NCBI GenBank assembly: GCA_024699855.1
Contig: JAMPIQ010000001.1
Coordinates: 12,958,001-13,022,000 of the forward strand
Origin: Aphelenchoides besseyi
Lineage: Eukaryota; Nematoda; Chromadorea; Rhabditida; Aphelenchoididae
Direction: 5' to 3'
Length of the DNA stretch: 64,000 nucleotides
The notes below the pieces were generated by a model. That model saw nothing but the letters and a program-made list of their open reading frames with translations, had not been told where the DNA came from and searched no databases. Numbering within the stretch: position 1 is the first letter of the stretch; each line of letters starts with the position of its first letter. The translations under genes and the position numbers were made by a program. Positions 1 to 11,266 of the stretch are shown here, one piece after another.

Positions 1-1291
1 TTTGTATTCCCGATGATACAACTCAAAACCAGGTTCGTATCAGTTTACTTATTTTGAACAATGAAATGTTTGTAGGCGACGGTTGCAATCGGCGTTCGCT
101 ACGGCGGTCGTGTTCGCTTCTTTGTGATCGGAAAGACCAAACGAGCACGATTTCATATCACCGAAAAGTCCTTCGATTCGATTCCACTTCTCATTCAACA
201 CTACAGTTCAACTCGTGAACCGTTGACTCACGATCTTCCGATTGTTATCAAGAACGCAATTCCGTTACCCAGCTACATTATCACTCACGATCGCATACGT
301 CTTGGAGCATTGATTGGAAAAGGTAGATTAACATGAAGACAAGATCTTGAGAAAAGTTTAGGAGCATTCGGTTATGTTTTTAAGGCGACGTTGGTATGCG
401 GACAGAAAACCGAAACGGTTGCTGTGAAGTCGTTAAAAGGCAAAAGCACGAACGATTCGCGTCAACGTGCACTCTTTCTTCAAGTAACTTTAAATTCATT
501 TGTTTTACTAATAAGCAATTAGGAAGCGAGAACTATGCGCGAATATCATCACGTCAATATCGTCAATTTCATCGGCATTGCATCACAACAAGAACCATTG
601 ATGCTCATCTTGGAATTCTGCGTTGGCGGTTCGTTGTTGAATGTAAGCTTCAAAAGCGAAAACTGTGAATTGACTTCGTTTTCAGCATCTTCGCAATAAC
701 GGACCAGAATTGAGTATTGCAACTCGTTTTCGTTTTGCCACCGAAGCAGCTGCCGGACTTCGCTATTTGGAGCGCAACTCTTGTATTCATAGAGACATCG
801 CTGCACGAAACTGTCTTTTGAACGATCAGTTGGTATGCAAAATCTCGGACTTTGGACTCTCAATAAAGGATGCTGGATTAAGTCAAGACGATCCGAACAG
901 TCGAATGCCCGTGAAATGGTGTTCTCCCGAAGTTCTTCGTTACCGTCAATTCAGCTCGAAGTCGGATGTCTGGGCATACGGTAAGCGTTGAACAAAAGTT
1001 TGGAAATTGGTTTATTTTTCAGGTGTTCTGTTGTTCGAAATCTTTACGGATGGCAGCGAACCGTATGGAAGTACGATTTGACAACTCAACTCATCTAATT
1101 GTCCTTGTTTAGAAATGACCACTGCTGAGGTTCGTGCCTTGTTAACTGGAGTAACGTTGTATCGAATGGAGTTGCCAAATGAAATACCGCCCAACGTCAA
1201 GAAGCTGATATGTGAATGTTTCGAAGAAGATCCGCAAAATCGTCCAACCATGAAACATATTCATCGCCAACTGTGTGCTCTCAAGTTCTAA
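1..1291 (+). CDS. Fer-like SH2/tyrosine protein kinase, 5' truncated by window edge
   Basis: Non-receptor tyrosine kinase of the nematode Fer-like family; it would phosphorylate cytosolic substrates. An SH2 remnant (about 76-300, ending SFDSIPLLIQHY) precedes the kinase domain. The glycine loop GKGAFGYVF is split by the intron 323-361, and AVKSLK holds the ATP lysine. The catalytic loop is HRDIAARNCLL near 785-820, followed by SDFGLS near 845 and VKWCSPEVL near 912. The protein ends PTMKHIHRQLCALKF, stop at 1289-1291, with AATAAA about 30 bp downstream. Exon ends 32/76, 322/362 and the junction before EARTMREYHH keep phase. The N terminus lies left of the window. All catalytic motifs are intact, so activity is expected. 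Confidence 0.9.
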
Positions 1292-1576
1292 TCCTCTTCT
1301 CTTCGGTCATTCAAACAATAAAAGTGAAGTTGGAAAGTTAAATCCGTGCTTCAATTTTGCTTGTCTAGTCTAACCCAATGATTTTGATCCACTCTTACCG
1401 CAGCAACTCAGAAACATACGCCGAATGATTGTATCCACAGAGCTATTGGTTGCAAGCAAAATTACTGCACAAACCAAAATATCTTTTTGGGTTTCAATTT
1501 AAGACATTTGCATAAAGAACTTGATGAGTCTTCTGCTCGTTGTCGTTATTCAGTCGTTCACTTGCAACGGTCGAAG

Positions 1577-2425
1577 ATGGACGAATACTCAATATTTTTG
1601 ATACTTTTGGCGTTTGTTTGTGGTTATTTCGTTCATCAGTTTGCCGGACATTTGGTTAAAGCGGTAACTGGAACTCTCAAAAGTATGTGAACAGTTTTCA
1701 GAACAACAAAAGTCATCGTTCACGTGCGTCTCCAAATGAAGTGCTCGATCGCTCGAAACCAATCGCATACGAGCGTGGTGGTGGATCAGCCGTAAGTGTT
1801 TCGTCGCTTACCACCGATGTAAGTTCAAAACAATCTACCGATATAACCTTCTTCAGCCAAATACGAGCATATCGCATTTGACTTCGCCGATTGCAAGTCC
1901 GGAGCTTCCAAAAGCCGTAGCTCCACTGTCTTCAGCTTCAACCGTCAGCACTCCACCGTTGGCCGAAAAGAAATCCTATCGTGGTAGTGCACCGTCGAGT
2001 TCGTCAGTGCGCTCGCCACTGAGTGGTTCGACGATGCTCGATCCGTGGAAGGACGAGAACTATCGCGGAACTTGTCATTGTGGAAACGCACAACTTCGCG
2101 GCGATGCAGCTGATCATCTGCCACAACCGGATCTAAAGTGTCCGTATCCGGTTCTCAATCGAACGATCATTCTGCCAATCAACTTCGACAAATACGAACC
2201 AATGAAGTTGACTCATCCAACCGGTCAGTTTACTCACTTTATCGACTGAATTGATGATGTTTAGACGGCGAAAGTTCGCTTTGTGAAGCGGCAACAAAAT
2301 TGCCACCGAAATACGAACCGGACGTTTGCACGGCATTTCAAGCGACTCTCCACTCCATCTACTTTGCTCATCATTACGCGTTTCTGTTGAACGAGTTGGT
2401 CGAGAATTACCACTATATCGATTAA
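1577..2425 (+). CDS. Small single-pass membrane protein, function unknown
   Basis: I do not recognise this family. The chosen ATG (1577) gives an N-terminal hydrophobic segment (FLILLAFVCGYFVHQFAGHL), then a Ser/Pro-rich linker, then a compact C-terminal part with CHCGNAQL and CPYPVLNR. It ends FAHHYAFLLNELVENYHYID and stops at 2425, with AATAAA close behind. There are four exons. The first intron is GTAACTGG...TTTTCAG (42 bp), chosen because the alternative donor would leave a 19 bp intron. The others end TTCTTCAG and GTTTAG. It lies between the kinase and the convergent ABC transporter. The topology (short N terminus, one helix, long tail) is inferred from composition only. Confidence 0.65.
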
Positions 2426-2601
2426 GGTTTCGAAGTCTGAATAAAAGTTAAAACTTTAATTCCAACTCGTAGACTCCCCATTGAACAAACGACCTTACCG
2501 ATTCTTTTATCCGAAGCTATGCATCAACAGTCCAAAAGTTGATTGAAGTTGAGTTCGAAACTGTTGAAATTACTGCCGTTTATTTCGTTGAAAATCAACT
2601 A

Positions 2602-5156
2602 CTAACGAACAGTACGCATACGAAGAACTAACGCGAAAAGACCTATCAAACGAGCAACAACAAGAATCAGTAGAAGCAGAAGACCATCACGAAGCAAATG
2701 GTATTCGTGCATATCCCGACGTGCCAATAAACCCATTCCATCGACTGCCGGACAGTAGTTGTCTTCTTTCGGAACGTACTTGTCGTATTTGTTCGTACTG
2801 TTAGACATTTGACAATCTGAAAACATCCAATTACTGGTATTCACTTCGTCGCAACGACCAGGAATGGGACCAAGATCTCGCCATTGGTTAATTTGCAGTC
2901 CTTCGAAACCGTAGCGAAACCATGACGCATAAGCAATGTACTTGAAGTAGATGGGAATAGTGTCGAAGTTGATGTAAAAGCCCCCGAATTCAAGCATCGG
3001 CAATACGATCATTGGAACATAAGTAGTTGCCACGGCTTCACTGCCAAAGACCGCAGCACCCGCATAAGCTGTAAGAACCAAATAAACAAGACATATTGAA
3101 GGGTTCGAACTAACCGATTGAGATGGCTGTCCACGATTGAAGCATATTAAAGTAACAGAAGACGCCAAACTTCAATGCATTTGGCTGAAAACCTGCCATC
3201 CAATAGACGATAGTTGAGTAGACCAGCGAAAGTGCAGTGTATTGAGGAAGCTCGGCCAACGATTCCCCCTACAAAATAAGCAGATGCCGAGTAGTGGCCA
3301 GCTCGATTCTCGCGAGCCATAATTGGAAATTCGGACGTGATTACGAAGATTGACGGGAAAAGGAACATGAAATTCATGTCCCGTGGACAATTGTAGAGAA
3401 TTCCCTCGAAGTTGGTGATCGTAGGTCCGGTTATTGGAGTTTGCCAGTTGATCAAACCGATAACCAATGATGTGAGCTTAAGACTAACATAAGCGGTTGG
3501 ATTATCTGAACTTCTTACCACGATTTGAATGAGACGTACTTGAAGTAGAACCGGATCTCGGATGATTGTCATAACCGAACGAAAAAAATAGCACACGAAC
3601 TTGTACGAACCAACTGACCGGATATCTGAATAGCCTCATAAACATTCAACATCTTCAGTTGCCTACGATTTCTTCGACTTGAGATCTTGATTGAATGTCG
3701 CATTTGTGTGTTCACCCGATTGAGCCGCTCTGTTCTTTTGTTTTATACCACCACTGGTCTTCTCGAACTGCTCCCGAATGAACTGAATTCTGATTCTAGA
3801 TTTCGATCTTTCTTGATGCTCACCTTGACTCGATCTTCAAACGACTCATCGGTGTCAGAAATTGTGCGTGAAATGATTCGCATCGCATGTTCGGCTGGAC
3901 CCGTTTTCTGCGGACAAATCAACTCGAACTCTTCATCACTGGTTTCTTCGTTTGCTTTGCGAATCCCCTTCACACGTTTATGTTCATTGTACGGTCCGGC
4001 AATTCGCTTCAAAAAGTTGGTTAATTCGGACGGTTTTCCCAGAAATGCCACTCTACCAACGCCCTCTTCACGCGACAAGAAACAAACTCTGCAATTTGAT
4101 TGACTTGATTCTGCCGTTCCTCCCACGACTTACTTGTCAAATAGTTGGAAAATATCGTCTGATGGCTGATGAATAGTCGTGATCACCGTCTTTCGTTCTT
4201 CTTTTGCCACTTTGTGCAAGACGTTAACAACTTGAGTTGCCATGAACGAATCCAATCCTACAATCAACAGCCGGATTGTCGTGAATCAATAATACTAACC
4301 GGAAGTTGGTTCATCACAGAAGAAAAAGTCGGGATTAGTTAGAAGCTAAAGACAGATTCAATCAATAAGCTGGATGAAAGTAATGAATTCACTTCGCAGG
4401 CAAAACTGAGTCGTTTCTTCTCGCCAATCGAGATTCCTTTCTTGACGCCCTTAACTCCGATGATCGTCTTCTTGCATTTCTCCAAGTTCATCTGGTTCAA
4501 CAGTCGACGAACTCGCTCTTCTCGTACTTTGGCCGGAAACTGTTTTGGATCCATGCGTAACTGCGCGGAAAAACGCAATTGCTCTTCGACCGTCAACGAT
4601 CCAATGAACATGTCCACTTGTTGAACATAAGCCGAAATAGTGCGCATTTGACTTGGCGTGATCGGTTCGCCGTTGACCAAAATCTTGCTTTCCGGTGCCT
4701 TTCGAATGTCACGTTGATCGACGTTTGTGAAGATGTTCAACAACGTGCTCTTTCCTGCTCCACTGAAACCAATAATGAAACCAAGATCTCAACCATAACA
4801 CAACCTTGAACCCATGATCGCAATCAACTCCGATGCTTTGGCCGTTCCATAAACTAAAAGCCACTCAATCACTGTTTTAGTGTTATGGTTACCTTTGTGC
4901 AAAACAACACGTTCACTCGTCGTATTAGTTTTCTTCTTGAAATAACCGATATTTTTGGATTTGTGGATGAGCGAAACGGTCAAATTGTTCCACGAAATGT
5001 CGCGACTTTTGCCGCGAAGATCTTTGACTAAATGATTCGGGCATTAGAACAAGTTTGACAATTTAACTCACAACTGTCCACTTGAGTGGCGTCTGCTGCT
5101 GATGGAATCTGATTCAGAGGTTTGTTCGAAGTCGTTTGTTTTGCTGGGTTTGTTTC
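2602..5156 (-). CDS. ABCG (White-type) half-transporter
   Basis: A half-size ABC transporter with the nucleotide-binding domain before the membrane domain, as in the White/ABCG family; it moves lipids or other small molecules across a membrane as a dimer. Walker A is read as [14 protein letters not shown] around 4730-4765. The Q-loop region is [20 protein letters not shown], and a degenerate signature sits at [19 protein letters not shown] (ISIGEKKR where ISGGE is usual). The ABC2 membrane part includes [20 protein letters not shown] and [14 protein letters not shown], ending [11 protein letters not shown]. An exon ending in QVDS joins [19 protein letters not shown] in phase, but no in-frame ATG is found upstream of 5156, so the 5' end is incomplete. 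Exact substrate unknown. Confidence 0.85.
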
Positions 5157-5950
5157 CTGAACAACAATTAGCCGCTGCTACCTGTAAAAGTCACCATTTT
5201 GCGGTGATCGGTTGGCCACGTCTCCACGCTTGCTTCTATCGGAAACTTGCGACGTTGTTTGATCGGCACCGACTTCCTCGATATCTTCGATTACAAAGAC
5301 GCAATTTCAGTCGACCAAAACTAACGAGCAACCGAAATCGAAATGAACACAGCAACTTTGATGTAATGTAAATTCTTTTTTGTTCTACTTACTTATTCTC
5401 TTGTTTATCGTATTTCACAAACGTTAGTCAATTTCCTTGTTCTCAAGTCAGATGTTGATTGTAAGTCAATGAAACTCACAAATCAAATGAGATTTTAGTT
5501 TATTGACAAGCAAAGATGTCTCAGTTAGCTTGTTTCGTTCGCTTAACTCTTCTCGACCAAATTGTGTCTCAAGCGATATTTGAGCTCTGAAGTGGAGTTG
5601 CCACAGTCACTTATCTGTCTGTTGAACTTTGTTTCCTCGATGCTTTAATCTGAACTGCCTTCTTTTCTCGGCAGCTTTCGATGTATTTAGCTGGTCGTTG
5701 AAATGCAAGTTTTGCGGTTCGTGCAGGGCTTTGACGAGCACTTTCAATTGCCTGCAGCATATCACATTCCCAGCGAAAATCGTCTGTCAACACTTGGTAA
5801 ACAGACAACAACTATAAAGAGAGAAGGTTTCTTGACCAGAAACAATCTAAGTGATCCCAATTGACTTGATGAGGATCCAGTCCGACGGTCGACCTGCTGG
5901 TCGTCGGCAGTGAAGTGGAGAAGATAGTAAGTGCTGCTCGCTTGGTAGTC
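5157..5950. other. Non-coding stretch between ABC transporter 5' end and tRNA-Phe
   Basis: It probably holds the missing first exon and promoter of the ABC transporter on the minus strand. Short open frames here (for example on + near 5102-5371) overlap the transporter exon antisense and have no coding signature. Nothing else recognised. Confidence 0.5.
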
Positions 5951-5953
5951 GTC

Positions 5954-6026
5954 GCCGAAATAGCTCAGTTGGGAGAGCGTGAGACTGAAGATCTTAAGGT
6001 CGCTGGTTCGATCCCGGCTTTCGGCA
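5954..6026 (+). tRNA. tRNA-Phe (anticodon GAA)
   Basis: 73 nt cloverleaf: acceptor GCCGAAA pairs with TTTCGGC plus discriminator A; the D arm contains AGCTCAGTTGGGAGAGC, the anticodon loop reads CTGAAGA, and the T arm is GGTTCGATCC-type. A run of T follows within 10 bp (TTCTTTTTG), as expected for RNA polymerase III termination. No intron. An identical gene lies inverted at 30224-30296. Confidence 0.96.
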
Positions 6027-6105
6027 TTCTTCTTTTTGACTCTTATTCCAGACAATCAATACATGCAAGTAGTTTTATTCTTTTAAAATAATCTAAACGA
6101 ATCGT

Positions 6106-7710
6106 CTATTTCTTTTGAGTCGTAGGCTTTGCAGTGGTTGACACTGATGCTGAAGGTTTCGGTTTGGCAAATCCAATTTGACTGCCTTTGATGTCGAACA
6201 AGACGCAGTGCTCAATCAGCCACGGGTTTCCAAGAACCTGAAAACCGAATTGAAATCCCCCAGAACACCTGAAACATACCCAATTAGCAGTGTAAGAGTT
6301 GCTGAGGCCATAGGATAAAACGCATTGCCCGTCGCCAATTCCAATATCAACAACATAAGTACTGGATGGAACGGTGTAATCAACGCCGTCGAGTGAAAAG
6401 ATCTGAATCTCAAATTTGCACATGAAAACTAAAGAAACATACCCAAGGATCATAAGTGCCGGCGTTCTTGCAGTTGACGGTGTACAAGCCGGTATCCCAA
6501 TCGTATGTCGGAGAGATAACGTCGAAAATCTTCTCGTATACTTCCGATGGCATGTAAATAACCGGTGATCCAGTATCTACTGAAACATAGTTGTCTTCCA
6601 TGTCATATGTGTAATCTCCAAAGCTGAATTGGCTTAGTTGGAATGCAGGCGTCGATAAAGAGCTAGACAACAGACTAGTCATATTGAAGTTCCTTTCACA
6701 CAAGTTGTGATCGATCTTTCCAAAGCTTATTTCCCAATTGTAATGATGCCCAGTGCCATCGTTGGTCAACTGTTGATCAGCACTAGAAACAAACATGCAT
6801 CACTTACTAGTCTTGCTCTTACTTTGCCATCCACAAGACGTAGAATTTATTTCCACGTTTGATCTGAAATTATCGTCTGAAAGAGAGAGACTAGCCATTA
6901 CATCTTTGGCGTTATGAAGAATGTTGTGGATAGGTTCGGAATAGTAATTGGGCGTGCTTGGTACGTTAGTGGGATCCCAGCCCAAACCCAACGCCTAGAA
7001 AATGTATTATCAAGAATCATATATAAATCCTACTCCATCTATTCCGTCAAAGGTTGAATCATACCACGGATCTATGATACCGTTAGTTGCACTGATCAAC
7101 CCAAAAGTTTGATTGAAGGACGTTTCATTACTGACCTAAGTTACATTTGTTCTTATTTCTTTACTAGATTACACGTACCGAGACCATATCGCCGTATAGA
7201 CCGCCGTAAACTCGAAAATTTCCAGTAATTCCTATAGAGACAATTGAATGCTTAGTGTCAATCAAATAAGCTACTAACCACTAAAATAATCATCTACTTT
7301 CCAAGAGGTTTTCGATTCTGAGGGCTCGTAAGGTTTATTGTCCTTGGTGAGCTCTGTGTAGTTTGGTGATAAACTTAAAATGAAATGAATAGCAAAGCCA
7401 ACTGGTTCTTACGTCCACAGGGATGTTTGTCCAGTCTCGACTGAGAGTTGGTAGACCGAACCTCCTGAAAGCAAGTGATCAATTCATTCGTGGACAGTTT
7501 GGCGTTACCGATGGAGACACTCACAGTCAATGGAGCTTCTGGATATTCGGGCATATAGAACTTTTTGATTCGACTTTGACGTTTCAGCTCTTGGTATCTT
7601 CGAAGCTTCTCCACGGTGTTATGTCGACTTTGACCGCTGAGTGTGAACGACTCCGACAAATCGACGAACAGAAGAACGGCGACCAATAGACCGAGAATCG
7701 ACAACTTCAT
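6106..7710 (-). CDS. Aspartic-protease-like secreted protein (copy 1), first catalytic Asp replaced by Glu
   Basis: Pepsin-family (A1) fold protein with signal peptide (MKLSILGLLVAVLLFVDLSES), basic propeptide-like stretch, and two lobes. The N-lobe motif normally DTGSS reads VETGQTSLW, so Glu stands at the first catalytic Asp; the C-lobe motif is VDTGSPVIYMP and keeps its Asp. C-lobe cysteines occur in VDYTV...GDGQCVL and IEHCVLFD, and the protein ends in a Thr/Lys tail. About ten exons with ~40 bp introns join in phase (for instance VSIG/GSVYQL, NAKD/IKRGNKFYVLW, WMA/NADQQL). Loss of the Asp pair suggests no or altered proteolysis; this is inference. The paralog at 28536-30144 has the same change. 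It lies just upstream of the tRNA in block A. Confidence 0.88.
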
Positions 7711-7961
7711 TTTCGGTTCAATGGCAACTAAAGTGATTGATTAAACGACGTTATTCCTGTGCTTTTATGCTCATTTTGAATGCTTGAAAGGATAGTCACT
7801 AACGAGCCATTTGATCCGAATGAACACGAATATCAATGATGTGGGTGTTTCTTATCACTTATTTAGCAGAGTTGATGTTATTTCTTATGGGTGCAGCATT
7901 TAATTAAGTCGTTGTGGTTGACATTCAAAACGACAATGGAAGTACATCTGGTATTCTTCCC

Positions 7962-8514
7962 GGACCTTCGTACTTATGAAACCTATTATAGTTCATGATT
8001 GCAACTGATTAAAACTAGTGGTGGGCGTCTTTGATAAGCAACTAACGGAACTAATGGGTCTGACTACAAAGAATTGTAAACAGCTTGCTACCGTTATTTT
8101 AGTTCCTGTTGACAAAACAATCCATTAAAAGAAGTCTAGCTAAAGCTCCATCTCGTTGGAACAAATAAACTTCTAAGATAAGGAATTTTTTTGCCAGATT
8201 ATTCGATTGACATTTAGAAAACGTGTTTCTTATCGTAACTAAAAAGGCGAATTTCAGGGAATCAATTTGCTCACTGGTCTTTAGATCTCACAGTACACAA
8301 CACTAGTTGATTTGCCTAATGTTTACGAAAATTAGCCACCTGGTAACAGTAACTACCAAAACTCATCAATCTACACGATTTCATGGCTACTAGTTGAAGT
8401 CCTGAATTCGATTGAAGCTACAGTTTTAAATAAGAAACTTAACGTACTCTTGCGTATATTTATAACTATCGTATGGTGATTTAGCGCACTTGAATGTGAT
8501 CTTGACTACCATAG
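7962..8514. other. Intergenic spacer between blocks A and B
   Basis: AT-rich sequence with no coding signature on either strand. It separates the left copies of blocks A and B and has no counterpart next to either right copy. Confidence 0.6.
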
Positions 8515-8620
8515 TTTCTCTGTGTCTCCAATTTCCAATAGCGATCTTCAACCACGAAAACCAACTACCCGGGTTGTTTCGGTATTTACAATCAGACAGC
8601 GACGTTCGACGGTTCCGTGA
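8515..8620 (+). pseudogene. Truncated last exon of a chemoreceptor gene
   Basis: The reading frame SVSPISNSDLQPRKPTTR...RRSTVP ending in TGA at 8618-8620 is the same as the C-terminal tail of the intact chemoreceptor at 36671-38008, encoded by that gene's last exon. Here everything upstream of the tail is missing: the match stops at 8515 and no other receptor exon precedes it. It is therefore a 3' stump carried along with the MSP block. One difference (GTA for GTG, Val) is synonymous. Confidence 0.85.
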
Positions 8621-8720
8621 AGTTGTGAGCAAAATACGTTCGTACTTAACATATCGTTCAATCTTGCCTATGAAATTAGTGATTCGAACAAAAACTTTCT
8701 GATGCAAATTTCCTGCGGAG

Positions 8721-8728
8721 TATAAAAG
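8721..8728 (+). promoter_or_regulatory. TATA box of MSP gene copy 1
   Basis: TATAAAAG 77 bp upstream of the MSP start codon, inside block B. The same element is at 36563-36570 for copy 2. Confidence 0.7.
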
Positions 8729-8804
8729 GAACAGCACTCACTTGGAGCCTCACAGTTCGCTGTTCTTCTGCTTTTGTCTTCATCTCTCAACTCTCTTTCT
8801 CGCG

Positions 8805-9275
8805 ATGGCTCAATCTATTCCACCAGGTGACATCCAAACTCAACCGGCGTCCAAGATCGTCTTCAACGCTCCGTACGACGACAAGCACACGTACCACATC
8901 AAGGTGGGTTTCCTGTCCATTTCACTTCCTCATTCCCCGTTTTCAGATCGTCAATGCCGGTGGTCGTCGTATCGGATGGGCCATCAAGACCACGAACATG
9001 AAGCGTTTGGGTGTTGATCCGCCGTGCGGCGTCTTGGATCCGAAGGAAGCGGTCTTGATGGCCGTCTCCTGCGACTCGTTCCAGTTCGGTCAAGAGGACA
9101 CCAACAACGATCGCATCACCATCGAATGGACGTGAGTTCGGAGATTCCGTGCCCTTCATCACTTCGTTGTTTCAGCAACACTCCCGATGGTGCTGCCAAA
9201 CAATTCCGCCGCGAATGGTTCCAAGGAGATGGAATGGTCCGTCGCAAGAACTTGCCGATCGAGTACAATCCTTGA
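8805..9275 (+). CDS. msp: Major sperm protein (MSP), copy 1
   Basis: 127-residue MSP, the cytoskeletal and signalling protein of nematode sperm. It begins [17 protein letters not shown] and contains the family hallmarks [36 protein letters not shown] and [20 protein letters not shown]. Three exons: 8805-8903, 8947-9131, 9176-9275, with 43-44 bp introns. The length equals the usual family length, so the gene is complete. AATAAA follows at about 9304. Expected expression is in the male germ line; the TATA box at 8721 is the only promoter element seen. A near-identical inverted copy is at 36015-36486. Confidence 0.97.
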
Positions 9276-9421
9276 ACCCGTTTCTGTTGTCTTTTCCGTT
9301 GAAAAATAAAATGTCTTTGTGAATTCACTTGTTCTTGATGAGAACGAACAGTCGAGTATGAGCTCTGGCCGAAGCAGAGCGGTCCAAAATTTGCTTGTCG
9401 CTTGAAAGCAACTACTACGAA

Positions 9422-9896
9422 CCTTTTTAAAGACTTTATAGTCTGCTCTGGAACTGAAAGGCTGAGAACAAGAACCCCGCAGCTGTCCAGCTTACTAGTG
9501 GGTCAGCAGTTCGCTCTTTCTGTCTCTCTGCCCCCTCAATTACACGCTCACTGGTCGTTGCGAGACGGCAGTTCAGTGACTGTTGTGGTCTTTCGGTGAA
9601 TCGTTCAAATCCACTTAGAAGACACCAACTGCAATTTTGAGCAGTTCAAACACGCTTATTGGACTTCAACATCTCGAAAGATCATCAGCTGAATGCACCG
9701 ACAACACCCGTCTTCCAACTCTGCTCCTCACCCGCTACCTTGTGCTCGACCATAAGAACCCAAAGTTCATTCGCACATTGCAACACAACCTGATCAGCTT
9801 TTGATTGCTTTCAAAGAAGACAACAAGTGCGAAATGTTTGTTTATAACGTTTGCAATAGAACATGAAAATACATACAAGAGTGGAAATTGCGAGGT
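9422..9896. other. Spacer downstream of block B
   Basis: Holds no convincing gene. A 65-codon open frame on + (9402-9599) starts inside block B but is not kept beyond the repeat border in the other copy. Contains the 3' end region of the minus-strand gene that stops at 9897. Confidence 0.5.
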
Positions 9897-10842
9897 TTAA
9901 AAGTCTGACGATCCGCCCAATTGAACATGTCGACGAGCACGAGTGCTGATTGGAGAGTCTTCAAAACCCGATGATTCGGAATCGAGAGTACTGCGACGAA
10001 CAACATCCGAGTAATCGTCTCCAGAAGCAGCGAAACTGCGGACTGAGATCGAGTCTTCCGATCCAGAGGCTTCGAAGTCGGCACTGCGGCGAAAAACATC
10101 GTTGAGTCCCGATCCGGAGCCATCGGTTTCCTCATCGTCGCATTTGCAAACGACGATACGGCGGGCGGTGACTGCAGCAACGGGCTCAAGATCTCCGTCG
10201 TCACTTCGAGTTGTGCTTTCGTGCACGTATGCAACTGGACCCTGGAATGTACATCGATTAGGACTGAGAATGAGCGTTCCATCGACTTACTTTCCCAGAA
10301 GCTCCGGAGCCTTCAGTGCGATAGTAAGCGTCTTGAGGATCGTTGGAGTTGTCTTCTTGACTATCAGTGGAGTTGTCTTCTTGGTCTTTGGCTACGAAAA
10401 CTTCGATCTTTTCGGCAAGAATGCAGGCACAAGTGAACGAACGGAACTCTTCTTCTCCCGAACCCGAAGAACTTTGACTGTCGATAGAGCGGCGGGAAAC
10501 AGTTGAATCGGCAGCTCCAGAAGATTCAACGTCAGAACGAGTGTTGGTCGACAGGTCTTCAAGCCCCGATCCTTCGATGTTGCGTTTCGAGATCAAACCA
10601 TTCAAGCCGGACGATTGGATTTCGGAACGAAGAAAATCCGTGGAGTCTCCAGAAGCCACAGAGTCAAAGCTGCGAGTTTCCGTTTCGTCAACCAACGCGG
10701 AGCCCTCAATGGAACGGCGATAGACGTACGATGTTTCGTAGATTCCCGATGCCCCATCGATTGAGTCGCTTTCGGACGCAGGACGAGCGATCACGACGGC
10801 GGAGAAGAGGAGCAACGAGACAACAAGCTTCATGATGCACAT
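9897..10842 (-). CDS. Secreted Ser/Gly-rich repeat protein, putative chondroitin proteoglycan core
   Basis: Signal peptide (MKLVVSLLLFSAVVIARP) followed by an acidic Ser-rich chain of imperfect repeats, each with an S-G site in acidic context (IEGSG, VESSG, SQSSSGSGEEE, TEGSGASG, DGSGSG, EASGSED, ESSGFED) and often an RR, KR or TR before it. S-G sites in acidic context are the classical glycosaminoglycan attachment signal, as in C. elegans CPG proteins; assignment to that group is by composition. One cysteine pair (TCAC) and a second (VCKCD) are present. Two exons, 10291-10842 and 9897-10241, join in phase (ASGK/GPVAYV). TTTCAG lies directly before the ATG, a possible spliced-leader acceptor. 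About 298 residues. It sits between left blocks B and C, where the right locus has an unrelated gene. Confidence 0.75.
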
Positions 10843-11266
10843 CTGAAACCACAAGCGAAGACAATCAATGGCGGATGGTGGGAACTCACGTTTGGACGGA
10901 GAATGGAGGCAGAGCAGAAAGAGCAGACGACTCGATGAATGAGCGAACTGATCTGTTTGTTGTTTTCGAGTCCCGACATCGACCTTTTGACTGTAATGCC
11001 AATCGTTCTGAGAGTTCTTGCCGATGACTCGCATGTGGCAGATCGTTTGAACACCAATTTCCGATCTCTCGATTTTGCTGCAGATCAAAATTCGAAGTCT
11101 TTTGGAATGATCACTTGTTCTCTTGTTAGTCTTCGACTGTCCATTCCAATGTTACAACGCACAATGTTGATAACAATCATTTCAATCGAACGTTCTTTGA
11201 CCTCAACTGATTGCATCTACGAAGATGCGAAATACTCTTGATCCTGAGAGCCGAAGATGATGTACA

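Larger units (their letters stand above)
5951..7961. repeat. Inverted duplication block A, left copy
   Basis: About 2 kb containing a tRNA-Phe gene and a complete aspartic-protease-like gene with its upstream region. The reverse complement is at 28285-30299. The match starts three bases outside the tRNA (GTCGCC) and ends at GGTATTCTTCCC, after which the two flanks are unrelated. Identity is very high by eye except for a patch near 6860-6995. Confidence 0.92.
8515..9421. repeat. Inverted duplication block B, left copy
   Basis: About 0.9 kb holding the MSP gene, its promoter and a stump of a chemoreceptor terminal exon. The reverse complement is at 35866-36776. The left border is TTTCTCTGTGTCTCC; the right border falls after GCAACTACTACGAAC. 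Most differences are in the introns. Confidence 0.92.
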
